64,000 nt of DNA, taken from Streptomyces sp. NBC_00461 (GTDB lineage Bacteria; Actinomycetota; Actinomycetes; Streptomycetales; Streptomycetaceae). Of the stretch, positions 35,226 through 44,283 are shown in pieces. Each line of letters begins with the position of its first letter. Within the stretch, counting starts at the first letter, position 1. The stretch spans positions 9,395,001 to 9,459,000 of the forward strand of contig NZ_CP107902.1 of NCBI RefSeq assembly GCF_036013935.1. Direction: 5' to 3'. Below the pieces are notes generated by a model that had not been told where the DNA came from, did no database searches, and was given only the letters and a program-made list of their open reading frames with translations. The position numbers and the translations under genes were made by a program.

Positions 35226-35969
35226 TCAGTTCCCCGTGTGTTCGCTTCCTTCTCCGCGGGCGCGCTGCGCGCGGAGTTCCACGGCGTCGAGGAGCAGGCC
35301 GAGCGCGGTCTCGAACTGGTCCTCTTCGTCGATTTCCGCGAGATAGGGGGCGACCTGTGCCAGGTTCGGGTACCGCTGTGGCGAGGCCGTGAGGTACTCG
35401 CGGCGCCAGGCCAGCCGGTCGCCTTCCTGAGCGGCCTCGTCCAGCACGTTGAAGGAAGCCTCGAAGGCGCTGACGGCGAGTGCCATTTCGGCCAGGACCC
35501 GGTAGTACGAGGCCGCTTCGCGTCCCTGGAGGCCGGCGTCGAGCAGGGCGCCGATGACCACGTCGGCACCCTGGAACTCCGGCTCGCGCCGCGAGGTGCG
35601 GGACGCGACCAGGACGGCCACGCCCGGGTGCCGCAGGCATGCGGCACGGATCCGTCGAGCGAGCGAGGCGAGGGTCTCGCGCCAGTTTTCCGAGGGTGCG
35701 AAGTCGTGCAGGGCATCGCCGACCAGCCGGGCGGCCAGGCCGAGCAGCAGGTCGTCCTTGCTGCGGAAGTGCCGCAGGACGGCTGTGTGGTCGGCGCCCA
35801 GATCAGTGCCCAGCCGGCGGAAGGTGAGCGCCTCCGGACCGTCCCTCTCGATCACGGCCACTGCGGTGTCCAGGATCAGATCCGGGGTGAGGAAGGATGC
35901 CGGACGCCGCTTCCGCCGCGCGGGAGTCGCTCCCGCCGAGTTGGTCTTCGCGCGTGTCATGGCCGTCAT
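35226..35969 (-). CDS. TetR-family regulator with TetR C-terminal-like domain
   Basis: This 247-residue regulator has the HTH region LTFRRLGTDLGADHTAVLRHF after a basic N-terminus (ARRKRRPASFLTPDLIL). The C-terminal domain has the LDAGLQGREAASYYRVLAEM pattern of TetR_C-type proteins. It starts only 17 bases after the stop of the serine-hydrolase gene. A TGTCAACGGTG motif overlaps that stop. It probably regulates the divergent hydrolase/SDR pair, whose spacer carries a period-12 array of related motifs. ATG at 35960 is an alternative start. Confidence 0.8.
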   Translation of the reverse strand: MTAMTRAKTNSAGATPARRKRRPASFLTPDLILDTAVAVIERDGPEALTFRRLGTDLGADHTAVLRHFRSKDDLLLGLAARLVGDALHDFAPSENWRETLASLARRIRAACLRHPGVAVLVASRTSRREPEFQGADVVIGALLDAGLQGREAASYYRVLAEMALAVSAFEASFNVLDEAAQEGDRLAWRREYLTASPQRYPNLAQVAPYLAEIDEEDQFETALGLLLDAVELRAQRARGEGSEHTGN

Positions 35970-35985
35970 CTTATCGACGGCGTTG

Positions 35986-37191
35986 TCAACGGTGGTCCTC
36001 GTGCAGGTGGTCGGCCACCGCCCGCAGTGCCGTGATGGTCTCCGCGTCACGCGAGGGGTCGTCCGCCGTCGGCCACGCGCTGGTCTTGACGATCACCACG
36101 TCGGCGTCCGGGTCCACATACAGGTACTGGCCGTGGATGCCCACCGCGGTGAACGGACGTCGCTCGCCGCCGAGTGTCCACCACTTGTTGCTGTACCCGT
36201 AGTGCGGGTAGCCGCTGGGGCCCAGAGAGCCGACCTCCAGGTGCGGCACCCCGCGACCCCGGCTGCGTACCACCCATTCCTCGGGCACGATGCGCTGCCC
36301 GTCCAGCTCTCCGCCCCGGGACATCAGCAGCCCCAGCCGGGCCATGTCGCGGGCGGTGGCATTGAGCGAGCCGCCGCCGATCGCGGTACGCGGATGCTTG
36401 CGGGTGAGCCAGTAGTACGCGTCGTGCTCGGCGCCGATGCGGCTCCAGAGGCGCTCCGAGGCGTACTGCGCGAGGGAGCGGCCGGTGGCGGACTCCAGCG
36501 CCCATCCCAGGACCTGGGTGTCGATCGTCGAGTAGCTGAACTGTGTGCCGGCCTCGGTCGAACGCTCGGCCGAGGAAACGACCTCGTGCAGGGAGCCGCC
36601 CCCTGTGGCGGCCTTGGTGAACCGGCTGATCAGACTGTCCTGAACGGTGTGGTCCTCCACCAGGTCACCCACGCCACTGCTCATGTCGAGCAGGTGCTCG
36701 ATGGTCACCCCTTCGAAGGCGGAGCCCACCAGTTCCCTGCAGTACACCGTCACCGGGTCGGTCACGTCCTTGATCGCGCCCTCGTCGAGGGCGATCCCGA
36801 TCAGCATCGACGTCACCGACTTGGTCATCGAGAACAGCTGGAACCGTACGTCGTCCCCGGCGAAGTACCCCGGATACGACTCGTGGACGATCTCGCCGCC
36901 CTGCAGCACGACGAAGGAGGTGGTGTTCGTTCGAGCGTGCAGTTCGGCAAGGCTCCGCTCCCGCCTCTCGAAGCCGTAGGTCACTTCCAGGGGGCGCGGT
37001 CGCCGAGGCAGGGGGAACACGTCCCCGCCGCGGCGGACGTCTTCGGTCGGCATGAGGAGATTCATGTGAGTGAACGTCCATTCATTGACCGGGCGGCGGG
37101 TCATCACCTCGTCCTGGTGGCGCCACAGCCACACCGCCCCGGCGCCCGCCGCGGCGGCGCCCAGCAGCCACCCACCCGCTTCAATCTGCAT
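35986..37191 (-). CDS. Class-C-beta-lactamase-fold serine hydrolase (NylB-like)
   Basis: This 401-residue serine hydrolase carries the SMTK nucleophile motif (FSMTKSVTS, Ser/Lys pair), a Tyr in FSYSTIDTQ, and GIHGQYLYVD as the third active-site strand. The overall pattern matches 6-aminohexanoate-dimer-hydrolase-like (NylB) esterases. An N-terminal hydrophobic helix (GWLLGAAAAGAGAVWLW) followed by Arg/His suggests a membrane anchor rather than export. GGGG lies before the ATG. Esterase activity on an unknown ester or amide is inferred. Confidence 0.82.
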   Translation of the reverse strand: MQIEAGGWLLGAAAAGAGAVWLWRHQDEVMTRRPVNEWTFTHMNLLMPTEDVRRGGDVFPLPRRPRPLEVTYGFERRERSLAELHARTNTTSFVVLQGGEIVHESYPGYFAGDDVRFQLFSMTKSVTSMLIGIALDEGAIKDVTDPVTVYCRELVGSAFEGVTIEHLLDMSSGVGDLVEDHTVQDSLISRFTKAATGGGSLHEVVSSAERSTEAGTQFSYSTIDTQVLGWALESATGRSLAQYASERLWSRIGAEHDAYYWLTRKHPRTAIGGGSLNATARDMARLGLLMSRGGELDGQRIVPEEWVVRSRGRGVPHLEVGSLGPSGYPHYGYSNKWWTLGGERRPFTAVGIHGQYLYVDPDADVVIVKTSAWPTADDPSRDAETITALRAVADHLHEDHR

Positions 37192-37258
37192 TACTGAACC
37201 CCTTCATCGCACGGACATGCCGAGCTTCGGCGCCCTCACTCTGGCTTGCCGTTCCATC

Positions 37259-37318
37259 GGTGTCAACAGTGGTGCTAACCCTGGTGTCAAAATTGGTGTC
37301 ACCAGCGTTGACATGCTT
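37259..37318. repeat. Period-12 direct repeat array, candidate TetR operator
   Basis: Four 12-base units follow each other exactly: GGTGTCAACAGT, GGTGCTAACCCT, GGTGTCAAAATT, GGTGTCACCAGC, then a weaker fifth (GTTGACATGCTT). The array lies in the 196-base spacer between the divergent hydrolase and SDR genes. TGTCAACAGTG resembles TGTCAACGGTG (35984-35994) and TGTCAACAATG (58417-58427), both beside TetR genes. Confidence 0.65.
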
Positions 37319-37387
37319 GGGGTGAGTGGTCATGATGACGGCGGGGTCGTCGGACCCCCCTCTCCCACATTCCGCGAAGGACAGCGC

Positions 37388-38233
37388 ATGACAGCCATCC
37401 AAGAGATGAACGGCACTGAACTGTCCACCGCGCGCCGCCTGCTCGGGAAGCTGCCCTTCGTCGACCCGGGCCGGCCCCCGCTGCCCGCGAGAACCGCGTT
37501 CCTGACCGGTGCCAGCTCGGGCATCGGCAAGGCGCTGGCAGCCGAGCTGTGCGCCCGCGGCTACGACGTGTACCTCACCGCGCGCAGGATCGAGCTCCTG
37601 GAAGAACTGCGGGCACAGCTCACGGCCGCGTTCCCGCAGCGTTCCGTGACCGTGGCCGCCCTCGATGTGACCGAGCACGAGGCCGTGGCGCGGACGATCG
37701 ACGACGCGGCCCGGCAACTCGGCGGACTCGGAATGGTCATCGCCAACGCGGGGGTCGACGTAGGGGGCAACATCGGGGAGGGCCACTTCGAGGCGCACCG
37801 CGCGGCGGTCGACGTCAATCTGCTGGGTGCGATGGCGACCATCGACGCGGCCGTCGCACACTTCCGCAGCAAGGGCGGCGGGCAGGTGGTGGGCTTCAGC
37901 TCCGTCGTGGCCGGGGCGGGCCTGCCCGGCGGGGCGCCGTACTGCGCCTCCAAGGCAGGGCTCACGAGGTACCTTCAGTCGCTGCGAGGGGAGCTGTGGA
38001 ACAGCGGCATCACCGTGACCACGGTCGCCCCCGGCTACATCGACACCCCGATCAACGCATCCCTGGGCGACAAACGACCGTTCCTCATCGACACCCGCAC
38101 GGGCGCCCGCAAGATCATGGACCGCATCGAGTCCGGCGCCGTCCACGCGACAGTGCCCCGAGTGCCCTGGACCGTCGTCGAATACCTGCTGCCCCGGATC
38201 CCGATCCGTTTGCTGCGGAAGCTCGATACCTGA
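37388..38233 (+). CDS. SDR-family dehydrogenase
   Basis: This 281-residue short-chain dehydrogenase has TGASSGIGKALAAELCARG, NAGVD, GFSSVVAGAG and the catalytic YCASK. A 35-residue N-terminal extension precedes the Rossmann fold and a basic C-terminus (IRLLRKLDT) ends it, as in SDRs of the YqjQ/DltE type. AAGGA lies six bases before the ATG. Its promoter holds the period-12 array, suggesting TetR control. Confidence 0.85.
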   Translation: MTAIQEMNGTELSTARRLLGKLPFVDPGRPPLPARTAFLTGASSGIGKALAAELCARGYDVYLTARRIELLEELRAQLTAAFPQRSVTVAALDVTEHEAVARTIDDAARQLGGLGMVIANAGVDVGGNIGEGHFEAHRAAVDVNLLGAMATIDAAVAHFRSKGGGQVVGFSSVVAGAGLPGGAPYCASKAGLTRYLQSLRGELWNSGITVTTVAPGYIDTPINASLGDKRPFLIDTRTGARKIMDRIESGAVHATVPRVPWTVVEYLLPRIPIRLLRKLDT

Positions 38234-38661
38234 CCGCCGCCCAGGCCCGGGGAGGCACCGACGCGCCGGTGGCAAGCCGTCATCAACCGGTGACCGTCGG
38301 GCCGAAGCCTTCGGCGCACACCGAGTACCCGGCCCTGGTGCCACCTGGCACCTGCCCGCTCCCGAGCCCCGGCCGGTTGCCTCACCTGCCGCAGCGCGTG
38401 CCAGAGCGCCCCGCACGCCCTGAGTACTACGTCGAAGACATCTGGGCTCTGGGCCGGCTGACCGCCAGCCGCCGGCCTGCGCCCCCGAACGCGTCCGGGC
38501 CGAATCTGCCCTCTCTGCCCGGAGGCTCCCTTCGCCGCTCCAGTACTGGACACGGCACCCGATCGCCTACCAGTTCTGAGGTTCGTCACGATGCTCCTCT
38601 TCCCTCCCGCGTTCGCGCCCGCGCCCGCCTTCCAGGCGGCCCTCCGCGCAAGGGGCATTCA
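38234..38661. other. 428-base spacer between SDR and MFS genes
   Basis: I see no supported gene. It contains GC-rich sequence with no strong ribosome site until AAGGGG before the MFS start. A promoter for the MFS gene could lie here, but none is clear. Confidence 0.4.
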
Positions 38662-39906
38662 GTGAAAACGAACAGCGACACCGCGCTGACGTTCACCGTC
38701 GCCGCTGCCCTGATCGCCGGAGTCACGCTCGGCAGCAGCGGCAGTAACGTGATGCCCGTCTTCGTGGACGACTTCGCCGACCGCTTCGACCTGTCCAGCA
38801 CCAGCGCCGGACTCGTCGCCGCCAGCCAGCTGACGGCGGTCGCGATCACCACTCTCCTGCTCGCCAACCGTGCCGCCCGCCCCGGACGCGTCCGGATGGC
38901 CCGAGGCGGGCTGGCCCTGGCCGCCGCGGGATTCATCGGCGCCGCCATCGCTTTCGACATCCTGACGCTGATCGTGGCCGGCCTGCTGCTCGGCGCCGGA
39001 CTCGGAGCCGTCTACGCCGCCTCCACCGCCGCCCTGGCCGGCGCCGGCGACGACGCCGACAAGACCTCCTCGATCGTCATCACCGGCGCGCTGTTCGCGA
39101 GTGCCCTGCTGCTCCTCGCCTTCCCGGCCGTCAACGAGTCCGCAGGCGGGGGAACGGGCTTCTTCCTGCTGGCCGTGTGCTGCCTGCCCGGCTGGTTCCT
39201 GGTGGGCCACCTCCCCGACGGCCCGGGCCCGGCGAGCAGTCCTTCCGCGACCGCCCCCAACGCGGCCTCCCGGTCGGCCCGTCCCTCCGCCGTGCTGCTG
39301 GTCGGCGCGGGCCTCCTGATGGCCGTCACGCAGGGAGTCTGGTCCTACGCCTCCGTCCTGGGGCGCGGCCACACCGGCATGTCTGCCTCTGTGCTCTCCG
39401 CCGTCCTGGCCGTCTCCAGCGTCGTCGCACTCGCCGGAGCCGTAGCCGGACCGCTCGCCGTGAAGCGTTTCGGCCGCCTGCGCTCGATGACCGGGTTCGT
39501 CGTCGTCGAAGCGTTCAGCTCGGGGCTTCTCATCGTCACCCACAGCCCCACCCTGTTCATCGCCACCGCCGTCATCTGGCAGACGTGCCAGCTGGCCGTC
39601 CTGGTACAGATACTCGCCGCCGCCTCGGTCATCGACTCCACCGGACGGTGGGTGGCCGCCCTCAGCGGCGCCGGAGCACTCGGCGGTGGCATCGGCCCCC
39701 TTGCCGTCGGCGCGATCATGGACAACATGGGCGTCGGCGTCCTGAGCGTCCTCCTCACCGCCGGAACACTCATCGCCGCGCTCCCTCTCCTCAAGATGAC
39801 CGTGGCCGGCGACGCGGCAGCAGACACCGCATCCGTCACACCCCACCCGCAGGCCACGCCCGTCGCGAGGACGACCACCGAGAAGCCAGCCTCACCAGCG
39901 GAATGA
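38662..39906 (+). CDS. MFS transporter
   Basis: This 414-residue protein has about 12 hydrophobic segments, the first being FTVAAALIAGVTLGSSGSNV. The loop after helix 2 (NRAARPGRVRMARGG) resembles the conserved MFS motif region. A Pro/Ser-rich loop separates the halves (around residue 190). The C-terminal tail is hydrophilic. GTG start with AAGGGG six bases upstream. It probably exports or imports a small compound linked to the upstream SDR; substrate unknown. Confidence 0.8.
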   Translation: MKTNSDTALTFTVAAALIAGVTLGSSGSNVMPVFVDDFADRFDLSSTSAGLVAASQLTAVAITTLLLANRAARPGRVRMARGGLALAAAGFIGAAIAFDILTLIVAGLLLGAGLGAVYAASTAALAGAGDDADKTSSIVITGALFASALLLLAFPAVNESAGGGTGFFLLAVCCLPGWFLVGHLPDGPGPASSPSATAPNAASRSARPSAVLLVGAGLLMAVTQGVWSYASVLGRGHTGMSASVLSAVLAVSSVVALAGAVAGPLAVKRFGRLRSMTGFVVVEAFSSGLLIVTHSPTLFIATAVIWQTCQLAVLVQILAAASVIDSTGRWVAALSGAGALGGGIGPLAVGAIMDNMGVGVLSVLLTAGTLIAALPLLKMTVAGDAAADTASVTPHPQATPVARTTTEKPASPAE

Positions 39907-40028
39907 AACACCCGCCCCACGATGTGTCGGCGGCGGCCGAATCCTGACCGTTGTGCTTCAACGGCAGGAAGGCGAACGCAACCTGCCCGGCCTTCGCAGC
40001 GGCCGCGAGATGGTGCTCGATCATCCCC

Positions 40029-40058
40029 GTTGCTGTTGCTGTTGCTGTTGCTGTTGCT
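40029..40058 (+). repeat. Five perfect GTTGCT units (30 bases)
   Basis: A simple-sequence hexamer repeat, unusual in such GC-rich DNA, lies in the 291-base spacer between the convergent MFS and DctA genes. It continues into CTGCTGCTGCC. No gene can be supported in this spacer. Confidence 0.9.
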
Positions 40059-40156
40059 CCTGCTGCTGCCGACGACACCGAGGTCCTGTGCGGCCCGTTC
40101 GAGATCACGTCCCAGGGTGCTGCCATGAGTGGGGGTGCTCCTGAACACGAGAAGGG

Positions 40157-40186
40157 GCCGGTCCGGAGCGCACGCTCCGGACCGGC
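40157..40186. terminator. Perfect 14-bp hairpin between convergent genes
   Basis: GCCGGTCCGGAGCG, loop CA, CGCTCCGGACCGGC. It lies 12 bases beyond the DctA stop on the reverse strand and also downstream of the forward MFS gene, so it should stop transcription from both sides. Confidence 0.8.
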
Positions 40187-40197
40187 GGTGAGGGGTG

Positions 40198-41640
40198 TCA
40201 GCCGGCGGCGGGCACCGGTTCACGGTCCGCCCCGGTCGCCGCCTTCGGGTCAGCCTCCTCGACCGCCTCCGGTTTCGTATCGGGCGTCGGTTCTGCCTGC
40301 GGCTCGGCGGTGTGGTCGCCCTCGGGCGCGGAGGTGTATGGGAGGTCCCCACGGAGGACGGCCTTGGCGCGCTCCTCGTCCAGCTGTCCCTCCCACTTGG
40401 CCACCGCGAGAGTGGCGACGCCGTTGCCGACCACGCTGGTCAGGGCGCGGGCCTCGGACATGAAGCGGTCGATGCCGAAGATCAGGGCCAGGGCGGCGAC
40501 GGGCACGTGCGGTACGGCGCTGAGGGTGGCCGCCAGGGCGATGAAGCCGGAGCCGGTGACACCAGCCGCGCCCTTGGAGGTGAGCAGCATGACGGCGAGC
40601 ATGGACAGCTGCTGGGTGAGGCTGAGGTCGATGCCGAGCGCCTGGGCCAGGAAGACCGAGCCCATGGTCAGGTAGATGGCGGTGCCGTCGAGGTTGAAGG
40701 AGTACCCGGCGGGCAGCGTGATCCCCACGACCGGCTTCGAGGCGCCCGCATGCTGGAGCTTGGCCATCATGCGCGGCAGCACCGGCTCGGAGGACGAGGT
40801 GCCCAGGACGATCAGCAGCTCCTCCTTGATGTAGCGGAGGAAGGGCAGCAGGCGCAGGCCGTTGACGCGCATGACGGCGCCGAGGACGACCAGGACGAAG
40901 AACAGGGCGGTGAGCCAGAAGGAGCCGACCAGCAGGAAGAGGTGACGCAGGGTGTCCAGGCCGTAGTTGCCGATGGTGAAGGCCATGGAGCCGAAGGCGC
41001 CGATCGGGGCCAGCCGCATGATCCAGCGGATGAGTGTGAACAGGATCGTGGAGAGCTTCTCGATGCCCTGGGTGATCCCCGCACCCGCCTCGCCGCTGGC
41101 GTTCAGGCCGAAGCCGAACAGTACGGAGATGAGCAGCACGGGCAGGATCTCGTGGCCGGTCAGCGCGCTGAGCAGGGTGTCCGGGATCATGGCGAGTATG
41201 AACGCGGAGAAGCTCTCGTGGCTCGCGGTCGCCTCCGGCGGCAGTCCCTTGGCCGACAGGGTTGAGGGGTCGACGTGCAGTCCGCTGCCGGGCTGGACGA
41301 CGTTAACGACGACCAGACCGATCACCATGGCGACGGTCGTCAGGACCTCGAAGTAGATCAGCGCCTTGAGACTGACCCGGCCGACGGCGCGCGCGTTGCC
41401 CATGGAGGCGATGCCGTGGACGACGGTACAGAAGATGAGGGGCGCGATCATCATGCGGACCAGCGCGATGAAACCGTCGCCCAGGGGTTTGAGATCGGCT
41501 CCGAAGGAGGGCCACAGCCAGCCGACGGCTGCCCCGGCCAGGACGCCGACCAGGCACTGGACGTAGAGCAGGGACAGCAGTCGGCGGATGCGGCTCGGGG
41601 GAGCGGTGACGGTACCCGGGGCGGCGTCGTTGCGGCTCAT
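40198..41640 (-). CDS. dctA: C4-dicarboxylate/cation symporter, DAACS family
   Basis: This 480-residue transporter of the glutamate/dicarboxylate:cation family has the characteristic serine-rich re-entrant loop GTSSSEPVLPRM, FNLDGTAIYLTMGSVFLAQ, and SKGAAGVTGSGFIALAATL. The C-terminal 45 residues are an acidic/Pro-rich tail not needed for transport. The start overlaps the stop of prpF (ATGA), so uptake and isomerisation are co-expressed. It likely imports C4-dicarboxylates or a related tricarboxylate used by PrpF. Confidence 0.9.
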   Translation of the reverse strand: MSRNDAAPGTVTAPPSRIRRLLSLLYVQCLVGVLAGAAVGWLWPSFGADLKPLGDGFIALVRMMIAPLIFCTVVHGIASMGNARAVGRVSLKALIYFEVLTTVAMVIGLVVVNVVQPGSGLHVDPSTLSAKGLPPEATASHESFSAFILAMIPDTLLSALTGHEILPVLLISVLFGFGLNASGEAGAGITQGIEKLSTILFTLIRWIMRLAPIGAFGSMAFTIGNYGLDTLRHLFLLVGSFWLTALFFVLVVLGAVMRVNGLRLLPFLRYIKEELLIVLGTSSSEPVLPRMMAKLQHAGASKPVVGITLPAGYSFNLDGTAIYLTMGSVFLAQALGIDLSLTQQLSMLAVMLLTSKGAAGVTGSGFIALAATLSAVPHVPVAALALIFGIDRFMSEARALTSVVGNGVATLAVAKWEGQLDEERAKAVLRGDLPYTSAPEGDHTAEPQAEPTPDTKPEAVEEADPKAATGADREPVPAAG

Positions 41641-42755
41641 GCGGGGCGTCCTTCCAGGACGGGAACGAGGAGTTCGGCTCGGGCGATGCGGCGGGCGGCG
41701 CGGTGCAGCAGCACCGTGGGGGACGCACCGTCGGCTGCGGGGACGGCTCGGGTGGTGATGACTCCGGCCGGGGTGCCCAGGCGCAGCGTCCCGTCGGCGG
41801 TCTGCCGGGCGACGCGGTGGGCGAGGGTGCCGGGGATGGCGGCTGCGGTGGCCAGGGCGACGGCCGAGGTGAGACCGATCGCCGGGTGGGGTGCGTGCAT
41901 GGAGACCATGCGGACGGCCAGGTCGTACTCGTCCTGTTGGACGAGGGTGCCATCGGTGGTGCGGTAGGCGACAGGACGGGCGACCACGCCGGCCTTCGGG
42001 ACGGCGTGGCTGACGGGGTCGGTCTCCTCGGCCAGTCCCATGGCCAGGGCGGCCTGCCGGCGCAGCACGGTGAGGGCGGGCACCGCCGTGGCGAAGTCGG
42101 CGAGGGACTCGCTGCCGTCGAGTCCGAACGCCTTGGCCTCGAACAGCGCCGCCGGGGCGCCGGCGTCGACCAGGGACGCCTCGACGGTGCCCGTGGGCCC
42201 GGTCAGTGTGTCCAGGGCGTGGCCGGTAGGCAGGACCCGGCCGGTCGACGTACCAGCAGGGTCCTCGAAGCCGAGGAGCACCGGCACGCCGAGCGCTGCG
42301 GTGCCCGGCACCCGGGCCGTCCCGGCATCGGGGGCGGCCCGCCCCGGGGTGGGGATGGTGCCGCTGAGCCGGGCACCGGTGTTGACGTTGAACATCCGCA
42401 CCCTGGTCGAGTCCGACGTGACCGGCACCAGGCCGTTGTGGACGGCGTACAGGGCGACGGCGGTGGCGCAGTTGCCGCAGTTGCTGGTCCACTCCACCTG
42501 CTCGTCGCCGATGCCGACCTGCGCGAAGGCGTACTCGACGTCGACGTCCGGCTTCGTCGAGGTCTGGACGATCGCCGCCTTGGAGGTGGTGGAGGAGGCA
42601 CCGCCGACGCCGTCGATCTGGCGGGGGTCGGCGGCGTTGTAGGCGGCGAGCAGCAGGGTGTCGGCGTCCACGCCGGTCGCCACCACGTCGTGGTGGTCGA
42701 AGATCCAGCACTTGCTGGTACCTCCGCGGATCATCTCGCCCTGCAGACGCAACAC
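41637..42755 (-). CDS. prpF: PrpF-family isomerase/tautomerase
   Basis: This 372-residue protein has the PrpF signature IRGGTSK near the N-terminus, TSNCGNCATAV with the conserved Cys, and the later GLTSAVALATAAAIPGT. Members isomerise 2-methylaconitate (methylcitrate cycle) or tautomerise 4-oxalomesaconate (gallate pathway, GalD). GTG at 42755 is chosen because GGAGG lies five bases upstream; the longer ORF has no ribosome site. With a dicarboxylate symporter next to it and a LysR gene divergent, a role in assimilating an unsaturated tricarboxylate is likely. I cannot choose between the two reactions. Confidence 0.82.
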   Translation of the reverse strand: MLRLQGEMIRGGTSKCWIFDHHDVVATGVDADTLLLAAYNAADPRQIDGVGGASSTTSKAAIVQTSTKPDVDVEYAFAQVGIGDEQVEWTSNCGNCATAVALYAVHNGLVPVTSDSTRVRMFNVNTGARLSGTIPTPGRAAPDAGTARVPGTAALGVPVLLGFEDPAGTSTGRVLPTGHALDTLTGPTGTVEASLVDAGAPAALFEAKAFGLDGSESLADFATAVPALTVLRRQAALAMGLAEETDPVSHAVPKAGVVARPVAYRTTDGTLVQQDEYDLAVRMVSMHAPHPAIGLTSAVALATAAAIPGTLAHRVARQTADGTLRLGTPAGVITTRAVPAADGASPTVLLHRAARRIARAELLVPVLEGRPA

Positions 42756-42887
42756 AACAGCCTCCTCATGGAAACCCCGACGGCACTTCCGTGCGTGGTG
42801 CGATCCACAGTGGGCGCGGACAGCGTGAAGTACAATCTCGGAAATCTGCATGGGTATTAAGCTGGAGTGAATGCTGGAGGTGGCGAG
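42756..42887. promoter_or_regulatory. Divergent promoter region, PrpF-DctA / LysR
   Basis: This 132-base spacer is the expected LysR-type binding region. TACAAT at 42831-42836 on the forward strand is a plausible -10 for the LysR gene, and TTGTGTTGCG at the reverse side belongs to the prpF start. Confidence 0.4.
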
Positions 42888-43796
42888 ATGCTCGACGTCC
42901 GGCGCATCCTGCTCTTCACCGAGGTCGCCCGCCGGGGCTCGGTCACGGCGACCGCACGAGCCCTCAACTACACGCCGTCAGCGGTGTCGCAGCAGGTCAG
43001 CCGCCTGGAGGCGGAGGCCGGGCAACCGCTCCTCGAGCGTCATGCGCGGGGCGTCACACTCACGGACGCGGGGCGCGCGCTGGCCGAGCGGGGAGAGCGG
43101 ATCGAGCGCGAACTGACGGCCGCGGAGAACGAACTCGCCGACTTCGCGGGATTGCGAGCGGGCACGCTCCGGGTCGGAACCTTCCCCACAGTCGGCGCCT
43201 CCCTCCTCCCGCGGGCAGTTATCGCCTTCCGTCAGACGCACCCCGACGTGCGGCTGACGGTGCGCAGCGCCCGTATCGCGGGGCTGTGGGCGATGCTGGA
43301 GAACCGCGAGATCGAGATGTCCCTGATGTGGGACTACGACTGGAACCGCATCGACCGCGAGGACATCGTCGTCACCTCGCTCGTCGACGACCCTCCGGCA
43401 CTCCTCGTCGGCAAGGACCACCCCCTCGCCGGGCGCTCTTCGGCCGCTCTCGCCGACTTCGCCGACGACGCCTGGATCACCCGTGCCGACCACCACCCGG
43501 TGGCCGAGGCCCTCGCCCGCAGTTGCCGCGCGGCCGGTTTCGAGCCGCAGATCGCCTATGAGGCCCACGACTACCAGGAGGCCCAGGCCATGGTCGCCGC
43601 CGGCATCGGTGTCGCCCTCGCCCCCACCCTGGCCCTGGAGGGTATCCGGGGAGGCGTCAGCGTCCTGCCGCTCCTGCCTCCCGCCCCGGTGCGCCGCATC
43701 CTCCTGGTACGCATGAGCGACCACGCCCTGACTCCGGCCGCCGAGGCCTTCGCGGGCTTCCTGCGTGACAGCGCGGCGGTCGCCGGGGTTCGATGA
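42888..43796 (+). CDS. LysR-family transcriptional regulator
   Basis: This 302-residue regulator has the N-terminal winged helix LLFTEVARRGSVTATARALN followed by YTPSAVSQQVSRLEAEAG, then a LysR substrate-binding domain (LRVGTFPTVGASLLPRAV). ATG has GGAGG eight bases upstream. It is divergent from prpF-dctA, the classic LysR arrangement, so it should activate that operon with the imported acid or its product as co-inducer. Confidence 0.88.
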   Translation: MLDVRRILLFTEVARRGSVTATARALNYTPSAVSQQVSRLEAEAGQPLLERHARGVTLTDAGRALAERGERIERELTAAENELADFAGLRAGTLRVGTFPTVGASLLPRAVIAFRQTHPDVRLTVRSARIAGLWAMLENREIEMSLMWDYDWNRIDREDIVVTSLVDDPPALLVGKDHPLAGRSSAALADFADDAWITRADHHPVAEALARSCRAAGFEPQIAYEAHDYQEAQAMVAAGIGVALAPTLALEGIRGGVSVLPLLPPAPVRRILLVRMSDHALTPAAEAFAGFLRDSAAVAGVR

Positions 43797-43946
43797 AACT
43801 CCGACTGCTTCAGCGATCCGCATGGCGTTGTCCCTCATCGGGCGGTTGGTTCATCTGTGTCGGCTCAGGCTGTTCGTGACACTGAGCAACCATGCGCGGA
43901 TGCCGTCGGGGTCAAGGGAGTGTGCTGCGACGCAGTCGGCCGACAC

Positions 43947-44237
43947 TGAGTCGGCACGCTGTCGCACCCGTGCTGATTCCGTGCTGACTTCGGCGGCCGG
44001 GATCATGGAAAACCGCAGGTCCTAGCCCCGATCGAATGGGTTGTCGTACCACTCGATGGTGGTTCCGATGAGGCTGGCGGCGACGATGCGCTTGAGGTTG
44101 GCGGATGTCGGGGGAGCGGATGCTGCTGAGGCCATGTGCGCCACTTCCTCGTGTGCGGTGGGGACGGGTACGTGTCCGGACACCGTAGAAACGCGCACGT
44201 CGAGCGCACATGTGGCGGGGCACCATACTTCGGGGGG
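43947..44237. repeat. Direct repeat copy 2 (MHS-transporter 5' remnant)
   Basis: Same orientation and content as 22418-22708: promoter, a perfect palindrome GTGTCCGGACAC (44172-44183), ribosome site, truncated transporter reading frame, and shared sequence beyond the stop (CTAGGACCTGCGG on the reverse strand). This copy is closer to the ancestral sequence (IEWYD is intact). Confidence 0.78.
44022..44135 (-). pseudogene. Truncated 5' end of an MHS-family (MFS) transporter gene, copy 2
   Basis: The 37-residue frame reads LKRIVAASLIGTTIEWYD and then NPFDRG and a stop, so only the first part of membrane helix 1 survives. GAGGAAG lies nine bases upstream of the ATG. An ALDH C-terminal fragment lies 148 bases upstream in the same direction, suggesting an ancestral aldehyde dehydrogenase-transporter gene pair. 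Confidence 0.78.
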
Positions 44238-44283
44238 TGGCTATGCGTGCGGCCACCATGCCCGCTAAGGAGCCCGATGGCCG

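Noticed and set aside
40029..40058. CRISPR-like repeat
   Set aside because: The units are directly adjacent 6-mers without spacers; it is a simple-sequence repeat.
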